The notes beneath the pieces are model-generated. The model saw only the letters and a list, made by a program, of their open reading frames with translations, was not told where the DNA came from and did no database searches. Made by a program: the position numbers and the translations under genes. Source: a virus. Taken from it: a stretch of 26,718 nucleotides of DNA. The stretch's first letter is position 1, and each line of letters starts with the position of its first letter. The stretch covers positions 91,992-118,709 of IMG/VR virus record IMGVR_UViG_3300000228_000003; one strand, 5' to 3'. This document shows, one piece after another, positions 1-8,290 of the stretch.

Positions 1-1316
1 AAGCCGATATCCCTAACGGCTGGACTAATACACGTTTAATACTTGTGCTATATACACAAATAGAATATAACGATGGTACTAGAGGTGTAGAAATAGTACA
101 AGCATATAGTGAACACGCTGACCAAACATATAAAAACACATATGATGATAATATGTTATTTTATATAAACACAGTAACTACCATATTAATCACAACACAT
201 CCGGTTACAGGCGTGGAAAATTATAACTTAGTAGGCACGTACACTGTGCATAGTGATAACGATACTAACACAACGTTAAAAGATAAATGTCTATCTAGAC
301 CCAATGATATTTATACACAAATATTAGCTAATAGTTCTAATATTGCTTTAGATAACTATGGGTATCTTAACGACGGATATAGTTTAACACCAACATTAAA
401 AACAGCGTATACTGGTGAGCTAGGTAGTAGAATACCGCATCTAAGTAATACTGTCCACACATCACCGATGCACTCTGTCTCTGAGACCGTGAGTAAATAT
501 TTAGCAGCAGCTAACACTACGTCTTATAGTGTTAGTCTTACTGATGTGATAGATGAAGCAATTTCTACAACAGCTACACCTACGCCTAACACAGTGTTAT
601 TTATAAGAGCATTATCAACAGTACTTGGTGGGTTCTTATCACCAACTAAGTTTAGTTGGAATACGTTAAAGATGATTACCCCTAGTATCGCTAATAATAT
701 TACACAAGGGCCATCAGAAATAGGTGTAGTTAAGAACACTTACGCGACATCCGATGCCACGATACTTGATAGTAATATTACGCAAGATAAACTTCAGCCT
801 ACTATAGAGAATATTAAAGCACAACTAATCTCAACTACTATGCTAGGTATAGCTGCGGAGTGCGCTATCACCAGATATACTGTTACTATTGCGAATAATT
901 GGTTAAGTACTACTCCGCAAGTGTTTATAACTGACGCTGGTACTTTTCTACCAGCAAAGATGTTGCCGTTTTTAACAGATATGTTAAAAAGTAGAATAGA
1001 GAATGTGTTATGGCCAGTTGTGTGTAGTAATGGTCTTATAGATATAAAAGTAACTATACACGGATGCGTGACAGACACAACATTATTAATCTCTATTAAT
1101 AATGGTCCTGAGATACTATATCGTGACGCAGCATTTGCATCTAGCACATACACACCACTTATTAATAGTTCATTAGGTAGAAGTTATCTTACTGAAGAGT
1201 TTGGTAATGTTATTACAGCGATACAAGATATAAAGACAGCGTATCTTAATAATCAAAGTAACAACCAACCATTTAATGCTGGTGGTTTTTTAAACATTCA
1301 CGGTAATTATAATTAA
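1..1316 (+). CDS. Probable virion structural protein, 3' end (partial)
   Basis: The reading frame is open from base 3, with no stop upstream of the GTG at 45, so the gene very probably starts before the window and this is its C-terminal part. I do not recognise a catalytic domain. The visible protein is rich in Thr, Asn, Ser and Ile, with alternating hydrophobic stretches typical of beta-rich phage structural proteins, and it has no membrane segment or signal peptide. It ends in TAA at 1314-1316. Eighteen bases later the next gene starts behind a good Shine-Dalgarno site, so the two are probably co-transcribed. Assignment as structural rests on composition and on the tail-protein-rich region, not on a recognised family. 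Confidence 0.7.
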   Translation, partial: ADIPNGWTNTRLILVLYTQIEYNDGTRGVEIVQAYSEHADQTYKNTYDDNMLFYINTVTTILITTHPVTGVENYNLVGTYTVHSDNDTNTTLKDKCLSRPNDIYTQILANSSNIALDNYGYLNDGYSLTPTLKTAYTGELGSRIPHLSNTVHTSPMHSVSETVSKYLAAANTTSYSVSLTDVIDEAISTTATPTPNTVLFIRALSTVLGGFLSPTKFSWNTLKMITPSIANNITQGPSEIGVVKNTYATSDATILDSNITQDKLQPTIENIKAQLISTTMLGIAAECAITRYTVTIANNWLSTTPQVFITDAGTFLPAKMLPFLTDMLKSRIENVLWPVVCSNGLIDIKVTIHGCVTDTTLLISINNGPEILYRDAAFASSTYTPLINSSLGRSYLTEEFGNVITAIQDIKTAYLNNQSNNQPFNAGGFLNIHGNYN

Positions 1317-1333
1317 AGAAAAAAGGAGACAAT

Positions 1334-2710
1334 ATGAAATATGTAGATTTCTTAAAAAGAATGATAACAAGTTTAAATCTTGATGTAAATGATGATGGTG
1401 TACTTGTTACAGATACTAGTGAAAATGGTATCGTTATCACAAACAAAAGTTTACCTATGGTATTACCGACTAGGGAAAATATAGAGACTATGTTTGCTAT
1501 AGACCCTATATCTAGACAACCTAAGCCTGTTAAATCGTTATTCAACCCTGTACCAGAGAGCATTAGTAAAGGTACAAGTGCGTCCTTTCTTAAAGTAAGG
1601 TTAGCTATAGAAAACAACATAGGTTATGCACTAGGTGTAACCTTAGGTTTAATATTAAAAGCTACTATGGGTGTTGAGAACCAACAAAAACTATTATCTA
1701 CAGAATTAAAAATGGTAGTGGCCAGTTTTAATATTAGTACTAAAAAGAAAGCACTAGTAGAGTCTGTAGTAGACGAGCAAATGTTAAAAACTTGGAATAA
1801 ACTATTCCAAGCTAGCTTAACTGCTGGCGCTTCTAGTTTAATAGACGGTATGTACAGCTTACTTATTAAGAAAAGTTATACAGCACCAGATGGTAAAATA
1901 CACCCAAGGGTGCTAGTAGCTACTTGCCCGTTATTGCAACAACTGGTAGATAAAAATATGTTAATACACGGTGTTAAGCTAAGAGAAAAAGATGTAGTTG
2001 TATTTACTACATTGTTAGAATATATACTTAACCAAACAGAAGAAAAGAAAGAGACTGTTATTTATACAGAGGAGAAAACATATCCATCATTTACATTAGC
2101 GGTAACAGGCTACGTAAGGGTATTAAACAGAATTATGTTTTTGCTAGAAATGGTTAAAGATTTAGATTTAGAACTTTATGCATCTGCACGCATTGACTTA
2201 TCCATAACGGAAAGTGAAATATCTGAAATATATATGTTAGAAAAAGAGATTATCACTATACCAAATGAAAGTACCCCAATGGGAGTACCAAGTCAGCAAC
2301 AAGCTACGTCACCAGCGGCTACTATTAACACTGCGGTTAGCACTACACCAAAGACTATAACAGAACTGTTAAAAGTAGCAAAACCACTAGGTGGTGTATC
2401 TGGGTTCGAAGCAGAAGACAACAGCCCAGCGGCTATCATAGCTAGAAATAAAAGACCTAGTGCTGGTATTTTTATGCCTGGCGGTATGAATAATTACAAT
2501 GCACAACCGCAACCGTTTGGTCAGAACTATAATATGTACAGACAACAAGCAGTACCACAGTTATTAAATAATAACATGTTAGGGCAACAGCATCCACAAT
2601 ATCAACAACCAGCTATGAATATGTATAACACTAGATTAACTCCAGCACAATTAGACGCAGCTACGCCTCCTTGGGCTAGTTCTACTGTGGTTGGTACTCG
2701 TTTATGGTAA
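1334..2710 (+). CDS. Hypothetical protein with helical body and Gln/Asn/Pro-rich C-terminus
   Basis: I do not recognise the family of this 458-aa protein. Residues about 60-310 look mainly helical and mixed charged/hydrophobic, with no transmembrane run. From about residue 320 composition shifts to Ala/Thr/Pro and then, from about 395 to 445, to a low-complexity Gln-Asn-Met-Tyr-Pro tract with repeated QQ, NN and NMY units. That tail is probably disordered and could serve as a linker or interaction segment in the virion. The ATG at 1334 follows an AAGGAG Shine-Dalgarno at proper spacing. The gene ends just before a 15-bp perfect hairpin, so it is likely the last gene of its transcription unit. 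It lies between a probable structural gene and RNAP genes, which fits a virion component; this is inference. Confidence 0.75.
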   Translation: MKYVDFLKRMITSLNLDVNDDGVLVTDTSENGIVITNKSLPMVLPTRENIETMFAIDPISRQPKPVKSLFNPVPESISKGTSASFLKVRLAIENNIGYALGVTLGLILKATMGVENQQKLLSTELKMVVASFNISTKKKALVESVVDEQMLKTWNKLFQASLTAGASSLIDGMYSLLIKKSYTAPDGKIHPRVLVATCPLLQQLVDKNMLIHGVKLREKDVVVFTTLLEYILNQTEEKKETVIYTEEKTYPSFTLAVTGYVRVLNRIMFLLEMVKDLDLELYASARIDLSITESEISEIYMLEKEIITIPNESTPMGVPSQQQATSPAATINTAVSTTPKTITELLKVAKPLGGVSGFEAEDNSPAAIIARNKRPSAGIFMPGGMNNYNAQPQPFGQNYNMYRQQAVPQLLNNNMLGQQHPQYQQPAMNMYNTRLTPAQLDAATPPWASSTVVGTRLW

Positions 2711-2722
2711 ACTGATAATAGT

Positions 2723-2755
2723 TAAGAGTACATAGGGCGACCCTATGTACTCTTA
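2723..2755. terminator. Perfect hairpin between convergent genes (possible bidirectional terminator)
   Basis: Arms 2723-2737 and 2741-2755 pair over 15 bp without mismatch around a 3-base CGA loop. The GGG/CCC pairs sit next to the loop. A T-rich run (2757-2769) follows on the + side at short distance. The hairpin lies between a + strand gene ending at 2710 and a minus-strand gene ending at 2767, so it may stop transcription from both sides. Confidence 0.75.
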
Positions 2756-2766
2756 CTGTTTATTTT

Positions 2767-3111
2767 TTATAGATGTACCCAAGGCATATATCTATTTAGT
2801 ATGCTTGTATCTATTATCATAATTTTAGTTTCTTTACCTGTGTACTCTATACTGTGTTTAAAACCATTAATAAGTATATGTGGTAAAATAAATTGTTCTG
2901 GTATTTTTAAATACTTAAATAAACCAAACATATCACCTTTATATAGGTCTGCTGTTGCTACTGTAACGTCTGTAATTACATACAACCCACTGTCTCTTAT
3001 AGCGTCCACGATGTTTAACCATTTGATACTAGCACTATTTGGTATAATGTTAAGTTCATGTTTAGTTTGTAAATTTGTTATTATATTATCGGCAGATATC
3101 GTTAGTACCAT
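2767..3111 (-). CDS. Small hypothetical protein on the minus strand
   Basis: This is the only convincing minus-strand gene in the window, about 114 aa and of unknown family. I chose the ATG at 3111 (reading leftward) because an AAGG Shine-Dalgarno (CCTT on the + strand, 3121-3124) lies nine bases upstream of it. A longer version starting with GTG at 3171 would overlap the start of the RNAP beta-like gene. The protein has a normal soluble mix of charged and hydrophobic residues, and its codons (AGA, ATA, TTA, GGT, AGT) match those of the + strand genes. The opposing + strand reading frame is a hydrophobic run without a usable ribosome site. It is convergent with the 458-aa gene and divergent from the beta-like gene. 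An early or regulatory role is possible but nothing in the sequence shows it. Confidence 0.6.
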   Translation of the reverse strand: MVLTISADNIITNLQTKHELNIIPNSASIKWLNIVDAIRDSGLYVITDVTVATADLYKGDMFGLFKYLKIPEQFILPHILINGFKHSIEYTGKETKIMIIDTSILNRYMPWVHL

Positions 3112-3120
3112 TTTTTCTAG

Positions 3121-3124
3121 CCTT
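3121..3124 (-). promoter_or_regulatory. Shine-Dalgarno deciding the start of the minus-strand gene
   Basis: On the minus strand this reads AAGG, nine bases before the ATG at 3111. It is the reason for preferring the 114-aa form over the GTG-started 134-aa form, whose start would lie inside the first codons of the divergent RNAP gene. Confidence 0.45.
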
Positions 3125-3164
3125 ATATTATTAATTAGTAGCACATACTGACTAAGGAGAGTTA

Positions 3165-5282
3165 ATGTCACAAAATGATGAATACCAAATACTTAAAGAC
3201 TACGGTGTACCAGAACGCATAGTTGGCATCTCAGCTATAAATCCTTGGTTAAGACATATGTCATCACCAAGAGCTAACATGGCAGCTACGCAGCTAGCGC
3301 AAGCAGTGACACTGTGTAAAGGAGACCCTTGTATCGTACAATCTGGTGTAGAGATAGAATTAGGTAAAGCTATAATAGATATCAGTGTTAAAAATAATAC
3401 TGAGATACTTTATGAAACTACTAAATACGGTGGATTAAGTGGCGTGCCTGCTAGTGAGTTAACATTAATAGTTAAGGATAAGATTACTAATAAAATAGAT
3501 ATACTTACTATACCAAAATATCATAAGTTTCATCCATATTTTGGTTTTGAATATATATTACATCAAAACTTAGACAGGATGTTAACTAGCAGATTTATAC
3601 CGGCAGGTACAGTGTTAGCAACGTCACCACAGGTAGGGCACAATGGTAGTTATAATTATGGTGTTAACTTAAATGTAGCACAAATGTCAATACCGCCAGT
3701 AACAGAAGACGCTAAGCTTATAAGTAAATCTGCTTGCAATAAATTAGCCTTTAAAAAGTATAAGGAGTACAACATAAGTATATGTGCTAAAGATATGCCT
3801 GTAAATATTTATGGTGATGCTGAACTATATAAATTTATTCCGGACATAGGAGAGTGTGTTAGACCAGACGGTGTATTATACGCATCTAGAACGATACAAG
3901 AAAACGATATGTTAATATTGTCTAGTGTTTCTAACAACGACCTACGCGAAGTTGACCACACGTACGATAACATAATATACAGTGATGGTGCCCCGGATGG
4001 CACACACTGGGTATCTAAAGCTAAGGTTATAGATATATCAGTATTAGTGTCTCCTAAACACAAGCAAACTTTATTTAATGGTGTGTATGAAAGTTTAAAT
4101 AAGTACATTACTGGTACTAAAGAATACTCGGCACAAGTAACATCGGCGTATATAGACTTAGAACATAAACATGCAAAATCGCACAATGTTACTAACAGCA
4201 TATTACCTATAGATAACACTGTGTATAGGACGTTAAATACACATATGGCTATAGGCAATGTTGGTAATAAAAAAATAACATATTATGATAAAAAGTTACC
4301 TGTTGACACTATTCTATATCTTAAAATAATCGTAGAGAGTACGGTTATACCAGGCAATGGTGCTAAACTTACTAACCGATCTGGTTCTAAAGGTATGTGC
4401 GTGTGTGTTCCTGACGAGTGGATGCCTGTGGATGAAAATGGTGTTAGAGCAGATATAGTAGAAGATGGTAGTGTTACGTCTAGGATGAATGTATCCGTAA
4501 GTTACGAGCATAAATTTAACGCTTTTTCTAGATGGATTAAAAAAATGTGTAAAGATAAACTAAATGGTGTATCAGAAGTTAAACTATATGACCATCCAGA
4601 ACTTATAGACGAAGTATTTAATATTATACTAGGAGGAGTAAAGTTTTTAGGTAATGACCAGTACGCCGCATATTTAAACACAACGTTAGAGGAGAGATAT
4701 CATATTATATGTAATGATGTATATAATAATGAAGTGTTTTTAAAATATACTATCAATAACCCATTACAAGCAGATGAAATACTTAACTCGTTAATAGGTA
4801 CACCGTATGACCCAGTCAGTACACCTATAACATACGCCATAGGTAATAACACATATAAAACTAAGAAAGCTATTAGAATAGCTCCTATGTATATGACGTT
4901 ATTATCTAAATTACCAGATGAAGCATTAGCCGTATCGTCTGCAAGACTTAATCATTATGGATTACCAGTCGGTGTATCTATGGTTAATAAACATGGTGCT
5001 CCTTATAAGGCAAATCCAACTAAGATTATTTCCACAACAGAAGCTAGGCTATATCCAGCGTACGCGGGGTTAATAGGTGCTACAGAGTTGAAGCAGAGAG
5101 CTAATTGTAATGTATCACATACTATTTTATATTACAACATATTATCAGCCGCTACACCTACTAACATAAAATGTTTAATAGATAGAGTAAAACATCCTTA
5201 TGTACCAGATGCTGCGACTAAATTAGTACAAGAAATTTTAAAAACAGCAGGTATAAAAATTTCTTATAAAAAAGGAGTATAA
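3165..5282 (+). CDS. Phage multisubunit RNA polymerase, beta-type subunit, C-terminal part
   Basis: This 705-aa protein matches the second half of bacterial RpoB, which builds the polymerase active-site cleft. Residues 26-49 (NPWLRH...RANMAATQLAQAV) correspond to the IPFLEHDDANRALMGxNMQRQAV segment of beta, followed by a counterpart of PLVGTGME near 55-63. Around 164-190 the ED pair (E181-D182) fits the conserved NYEDAI segment. Residues 402-410 (LTNRSGSKG) match GRHGNKG, with K409 at the position of a catalytic-centre lysine. Residues 418-442 (EWMPVDENG...DIV...SRMN) match the [26 protein letters not shown] segment. The N-terminal half of beta is absent, as in phiKZ-like phages, where beta and beta' are split over separate genes. 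Start at ATG 3165 after AAGGAGA. It heads an operon with the 73-aa gene and the beta' part. Whether this is the virion-packaged or the non-virion enzyme cannot be read from the sequence. Confidence 0.9.
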   Translation: MSQNDEYQILKDYGVPERIVGISAINPWLRHMSSPRANMAATQLAQAVTLCKGDPCIVQSGVEIELGKAIIDISVKNNTEILYETTKYGGLSGVPASELTLIVKDKITNKIDILTIPKYHKFHPYFGFEYILHQNLDRMLTSRFIPAGTVLATSPQVGHNGSYNYGVNLNVAQMSIPPVTEDAKLISKSACNKLAFKKYKEYNISICAKDMPVNIYGDAELYKFIPDIGECVRPDGVLYASRTIQENDMLILSSVSNNDLREVDHTYDNIIYSDGAPDGTHWVSKAKVIDISVLVSPKHKQTLFNGVYESLNKYITGTKEYSAQVTSAYIDLEHKHAKSHNVTNSILPIDNTVYRTLNTHMAIGNVGNKKITYYDKKLPVDTILYLKIIVESTVIPGNGAKLTNRSGSKGMCVCVPDEWMPVDENGVRADIVEDGSVTSRMNVSVSYEHKFNAFSRWIKKMCKDKLNGVSEVKLYDHPELIDEVFNIILGGVKFLGNDQYAAYLNTTLEERYHIICNDVYNNEVFLKYTINNPLQADEILNSLIGTPYDPVSTPITYAIGNNTYKTKKAIRIAPMYMTLLSKLPDEALAVSSARLNHYGLPVGVSMVNKHGAPYKANPTKIISTTEARLYPAYAGLIGATELKQRANCNVSHTILYYNILSAATPTNIKCLIDRVKHPYVPDAATKLVQEILKTAGIKISYKKGV

Positions 5283-5283
5283 C

Positions 5284-5505
5284 ATGGTAGAAGATAAATT
5301 AATCGATGTTTTAGAGTATGATGAGAGTGTAGACGAGGTACTACCGAAAGCAATAGTATCAAGTGCGTATAAATACCAAGCGGTACACGATAGTGATAAT
5401 ACATCTACACCAATTTTTAGAATGGCTAAAGGTAAAACTGCTATAATTGTACTTTTAAAACAGCTAGAACAACAAAAAAAGAAAAGTGGTAAAATAAATG
5501 GCTGA
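5284..5505 (+). CDS. 73-aa protein between RNAP beta and beta' parts; weak omega-like pattern
   Basis: The ATG at 5284 follows the previous stop by one base, with an AGGAG site inside the end of the beta-like gene. The TGA stop lies 8 bases inside the next gene, so all three are translationally linked. Residues 1-20 are acidic. Residues 23-62 run AIVSSAYKYQAV, then a short linker, then GKTAIIVLLKQLEQQ, followed by a lysine-rich end. This order resembles bacterial omega (LVLVAARRARQM ... DKTTVIALREIEEG) with a similar distance between the two blocks. Omega binds and stabilises beta', and the position here suits an assembly subunit. The match is by eye over a short length and could be chance. 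As a gene it is well supported; as an omega homologue it is a hypothesis. Confidence 0.75.
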   Translation: MVEDKLIDVLEYDESVDEVLPKAIVSSAYKYQAVHDSDNTSTPIFRMAKGKTAIIVLLKQLEQQKKKSGKING

Positions 5506-7495
5506 GTACACAGGATTAAATAATGCTATTGGTGTGTATATAGAGGAGCTTATGTCTATACCATTACTAGATATGCTAGAAGGGTATCACACAGATAGTA
5601 ATGTCGTGTTTATAGACGGAGTTAGGTATTTAACTAGTAAGGAAATAGTAGTAAATAGATTATTGCTAGAGTCTACAAATATATATAATTTAAAAATACC
5701 TATAAAAGTTAGTTATAGTGTAGATAACCATTATACAAATGGTTACTTTACAAAAGGTACTATGCTTAGTTTGTTTTCAGCTGTGTTTAAAGATATAGTA
5801 ATAACGTATCCTGATATGGAATATGATAATTTCTTTAAAACACTACAAGAGATAAATGGTGATATGTATAGTATTATAGCACATCATTACGGAGAATATG
5901 CTAGTTCTATACAAATAGAAGACTTTTTAGAAATACAAAATAATAAAGAAATTCTAAAAGCTATAGATGTAGTGGAAAAAGAGAATACTTATACAAACGT
6001 GAAAAAAGCGTATAGTGTTGTAGATAGTGTAATGAGACTACCAGAATATAGTCACAACGCATTAGCTACTGGTTATGTGTGCGGTGCTTATAACAAATCA
6101 CAAGTACATAAACTTATTGGTCCAGCTGGTGCTAGGACAGAGTTATCCGGTCGTATGTATACGCACATGATACCTAATAGTATAACACAAGGATTAAAGA
6201 CAACACTAGATATGTATCAAGAGCAGCGTAGTGGTGCTAAAGCTATGCACGTTTCAGGTGCAGCTATAGCTGGTTCAGAATACGGTGGTCGTATAATTGG
6301 GTTAGTAACACAAAGGGTACATAAGCTGATTAGAGGAGACTGCGGTAGTACTGATTATATAGACTGGTATGTACGTCCTGCTGATGATATTAATAACTCA
6401 GACTTAGTAAGTCTTAGTGGTACCAGATACGTACTACCAGACGGAACTCTTGGTACTATTAATATTAAAGATAAGCATCTCGAGGGAATTATTATAAAGA
6501 TAAGAAATCCATTAAAATGTAAATTGCCTAATAAAGCACATTTATGTAGTACGTGCATGGGAGCTTTATCCAATCAAATTTTTGGTCATACCAACGTAGG
6601 ACTATTATCTGCAACCATACCAATCAGTACACTTACTAGTGGTATGCTAAGTACTAAACACGATAGCGGTAATGTGTCTGGTAATGAGTTAAAGTTATGT
6701 AGTAATGGTGAGAAGTTATTTACTATAAAAAGTGGTAATGTAATGTGTTTCATAGCTGGTAAGCTTAAACAGCGTTACACTAAATATACACTAATAGTTA
6801 ACCAACGGTTCATGAGCGGATTTAAAAGTATTAATAGTAGTACTAATACAGATTTACTTAACCCACTACGTGTCTCTAGAGTAGAAAGTGTTATTATAGA
6901 GGTTTTAGATTCAACTACAGGCGTTATTGAAACGTATGACATAAATACGCATAACGCTAGCTTCACACTTGTGTTCATAAGATATATATTAGACACAGGC
7001 TATACATTAGACCAGTTTGATAGATTTCATATAGACTTATCAGGTTGGCACACTACAGCTGGTGTTTTAATTAAACCTAATATGGAGTTTAGTTACACGA
7101 CAATAAGTAAAGCTATGAAGTCTTTACTAGTGTCTTCTAAAACTTCTAAGCATACACCTATAGGTATGTTACAAGCTATATTCGATTTATTAAATAATAC
7201 TAAGATGTCTACTAATATAGCTTGGGTTAGTATAATGGTGTATGCTTTTATAATGGAGAATAAAGAGAACCATCTTTTAGCTAGATTTACAGACGAGGAG
7301 GCTGCTGCTGTCGGTAATATAAGTAAAATATTAACACAGAGTAGTATAGGTGTTAGTTTAGGCTGGGAACGTATAGATTCTGTTGTGTACGGGCATAGTG
7401 TGTATGATGCAAGTAGGGACTTAGAAACATCTCCAATGGATATGTATCTAGACCCATATAACACAGCACGAGAACTTCGACCGCAAGCTTGGTAA
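5498..7495 (+). CDS. Phage multisubunit RNA polymerase, beta'-type subunit, C-terminal part
   Basis: This 665-aa protein carries the second half of bacterial RpoC. Residues 207-219 (IGPAGARTELSGR) match the SGARGS region, and 231-280 match the GLNVLQYF...[26 protein letters not shown] bridge-helix segment. C282 (in DCGS), C341, C350 and C353 reproduce the four cysteines of the second zinc site (C814, C888, C895, C898 in E. coli). Residues 366-390 (NVGLLSATIPIS...STKHDSG) correspond to the trigger loop, with H388 aligning to the catalytic trigger-loop histidine (H936). The NADFDGD magnesium motif belongs to the N-terminal half and is not here, so another gene outside the window must supply it. 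The gene starts inside the end of the 73-aa gene with only a weak ribosome site, implying coupling. Its stop codon lies in the arm of a 13-bp hairpin. Confidence 0.93.
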   Translation: MAEYTGLNNAIGVYIEELMSIPLLDMLEGYHTDSNVVFIDGVRYLTSKEIVVNRLLLESTNIYNLKIPIKVSYSVDNHYTNGYFTKGTMLSLFSAVFKDIVITYPDMEYDNFFKTLQEINGDMYSIIAHHYGEYASSIQIEDFLEIQNNKEILKAIDVVEKENTYTNVKKAYSVVDSVMRLPEYSHNALATGYVCGAYNKSQVHKLIGPAGARTELSGRMYTHMIPNSITQGLKTTLDMYQEQRSGAKAMHVSGAAIAGSEYGGRIIGLVTQRVHKLIRGDCGSTDYIDWYVRPADDINNSDLVSLSGTRYVLPDGTLGTINIKDKHLEGIIIKIRNPLKCKLPNKAHLCSTCMGALSNQIFGHTNVGLLSATIPISTLTSGMLSTKHDSGNVSGNELKLCSNGEKLFTIKSGNVMCFIAGKLKQRYTKYTLIVNQRFMSGFKSINSSTNTDLLNPLRVSRVESVIIEVLDSTTGVIETYDINTHNASFTLVFIRYILDTGYTLDQFDRFHIDLSGWHTTAGVLIKPNMEFSYTTISKAMKSLLVSSKTSKHTPIGMLQAIFDLLNNTKMSTNIAWVSIMVYAFIMENKENHLLARFTDEEAAAVGNISKILTQSSIGVSLGWERIDSVVYGHSVYDASRDLETSPMDMYLDPYNTARELRPQAW

Positions 7496-7521
7496 ATAGT
7501 GGGGGTATCCCACTATTTACC
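7491..7521 (+). terminator. Perfect hairpin overlapping the RNAP beta' stop codon
   Basis: Arms 7491-7503 and 7509-7521 pair over 13 bp around a GGTAT loop. The TAA stop of the beta'-like gene (7493-7495) is inside the left arm. The downstream sequence is A/T-rich but lacks a clean U-tract, so it may act as a terminator or as a 3'-end stabilising hairpin. Confidence 0.65.
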
Positions 7522-7547
7522 ATTTATAAAAATTAAAAGGAAATAGT

Positions 7548-8288
7548 ATGTTTTTTTATAAAATGATTTTATTATTAGTATTATGTGTTAATATAATAGC
7601 AGCCCCTAGTGGATACGTATTAACTTGGAACGATGAGTTTAATGGTAATAGCTTAAATAACACTAAATGGGAACATAGATATCCTGGTAGGCAATATAAA
7701 ATAGGTTACTTTACCAGCGGCGCAATTAGTGTTAGCGGTGGAACTATAAAAATTAAGACATACATAAAAAATGGTAAAGTGTGGACTGGTCAAATAGGTA
7801 CTGAAAATAAATTTCTAACTAAATATGGGTATTATGAGATAAGGTTCAAGTTACCTAAGATTTATGGACCACAATCTGCTTTTTGGTTACAGAGCCCAAC
7901 GTACGGACAAACCATTTCTAATCCTGGTATATCCGGCGTAGAGATTGACATACTAGAATATGTTAAAACAACACCTAATGAAGTGCATTTTACTCTGCAC
8001 TGGGACGGCTATGGCGTAGACCATAAAAAACAGCATTTTGGTTTTATATACCCAAGTATAGCTAATGGTAAATGGCACACAGTGGGTTTTTTATGGGAAA
8101 GCACTGGATATAAATTATATATAGATGGAACACTTAGATACACAACTAGCACGGCTATTTCTAATGTACCACAATACATGATACTAAGTGCGGGTGTAAC
8201 TGGCTGGGGTGGTGATATATTTAAAGAGGCAATACCAGAAGGTGTTTTTGAAGTTGACTATGTAAGAGTATATAAAAAGGGAGAATAA
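7548..8288 (+). CDS. Secreted glycoside hydrolase family 16 enzyme
   Basis: This 246-aa protein is a compact GH16 beta-glucanase-fold enzyme. Family members cleave beta-linked polysaccharides such as laminarin, lichenan, agar, porphyran or carrageenan. The catalytic signature EIDILE is at residues 132-137: E132 is the expected nucleophile, D134 the assisting residue and E137 the acid/base. Other family features are the opening WNDEFNG (27-33), GYYEIRFKLP (94-103), W113 after the edge strand, and the closing EVDYVRVY (235-242). Residues 1-19 form a signal peptide (K5, hydrophobic 6-18, Ala-Ala near the cut site), so the product should leave the cytoplasm through the Sec route. Start at ATG 7548 after AAAAGGA. 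It directly follows the RNAP operon and its last bases contain the ribosome site of the helicase gene. Substrate cannot be decided. A signal peptide is unusual for a phage depolymerase, which would normally be a tail part. Confidence 0.92.
   Translation: MFFYKMILLLVLCVNIIAAPSGYVLTWNDEFNGNSLNNTKWEHRYPGRQYKIGYFTSGAISVSGGTIKIKTYIKNGKVWTGQIGTENKFLTKYGYYEIRFKLPKIYGPQSAFWLQSPTYGQTISNPGISGVEIDILEYVKTTPNEVHFTLHWDGYGVDHKKQHFGFIYPSIANGKWHTVGFLWESTGYKLYIDGTLRYTTSTAISNVPQYMILSAGVTGWGGDIFKEAIPEGVFEVDYVRVYKKGE
8277..8283 (+). promoter_or_regulatory. Ribosome binding site for helicase inside the GH16 gene end
   Basis: AAGGGAG lies within the last codons of the GH16 gene, seven bases before the helicase ATG at 8291. 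Only two bases separate the GH16 stop from that ATG. This supports the chosen helicase start and indicates coupled translation of two functionally unrelated genes. Confidence 0.6.
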
Positions 8289-8290
8289 TT

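Noticed and set aside
2801-3151. + strand 116-aa hydrophobic reading frame
   Set aside because: No ribosome site at usable distance, composition typical of the reverse of a normal gene, and the opposing minus-strand frame has phage-like codons and its own Shine-Dalgarno.
7584-7605. Possible lipoprotein signal in the GH16 gene (Cys at residue 13)
   Set aside because: The residues before the Cys (Leu-Val-Leu) do not fit a lipobox, which needs a small residue at -1. A standard signal peptide ending near residue 19 fits better.
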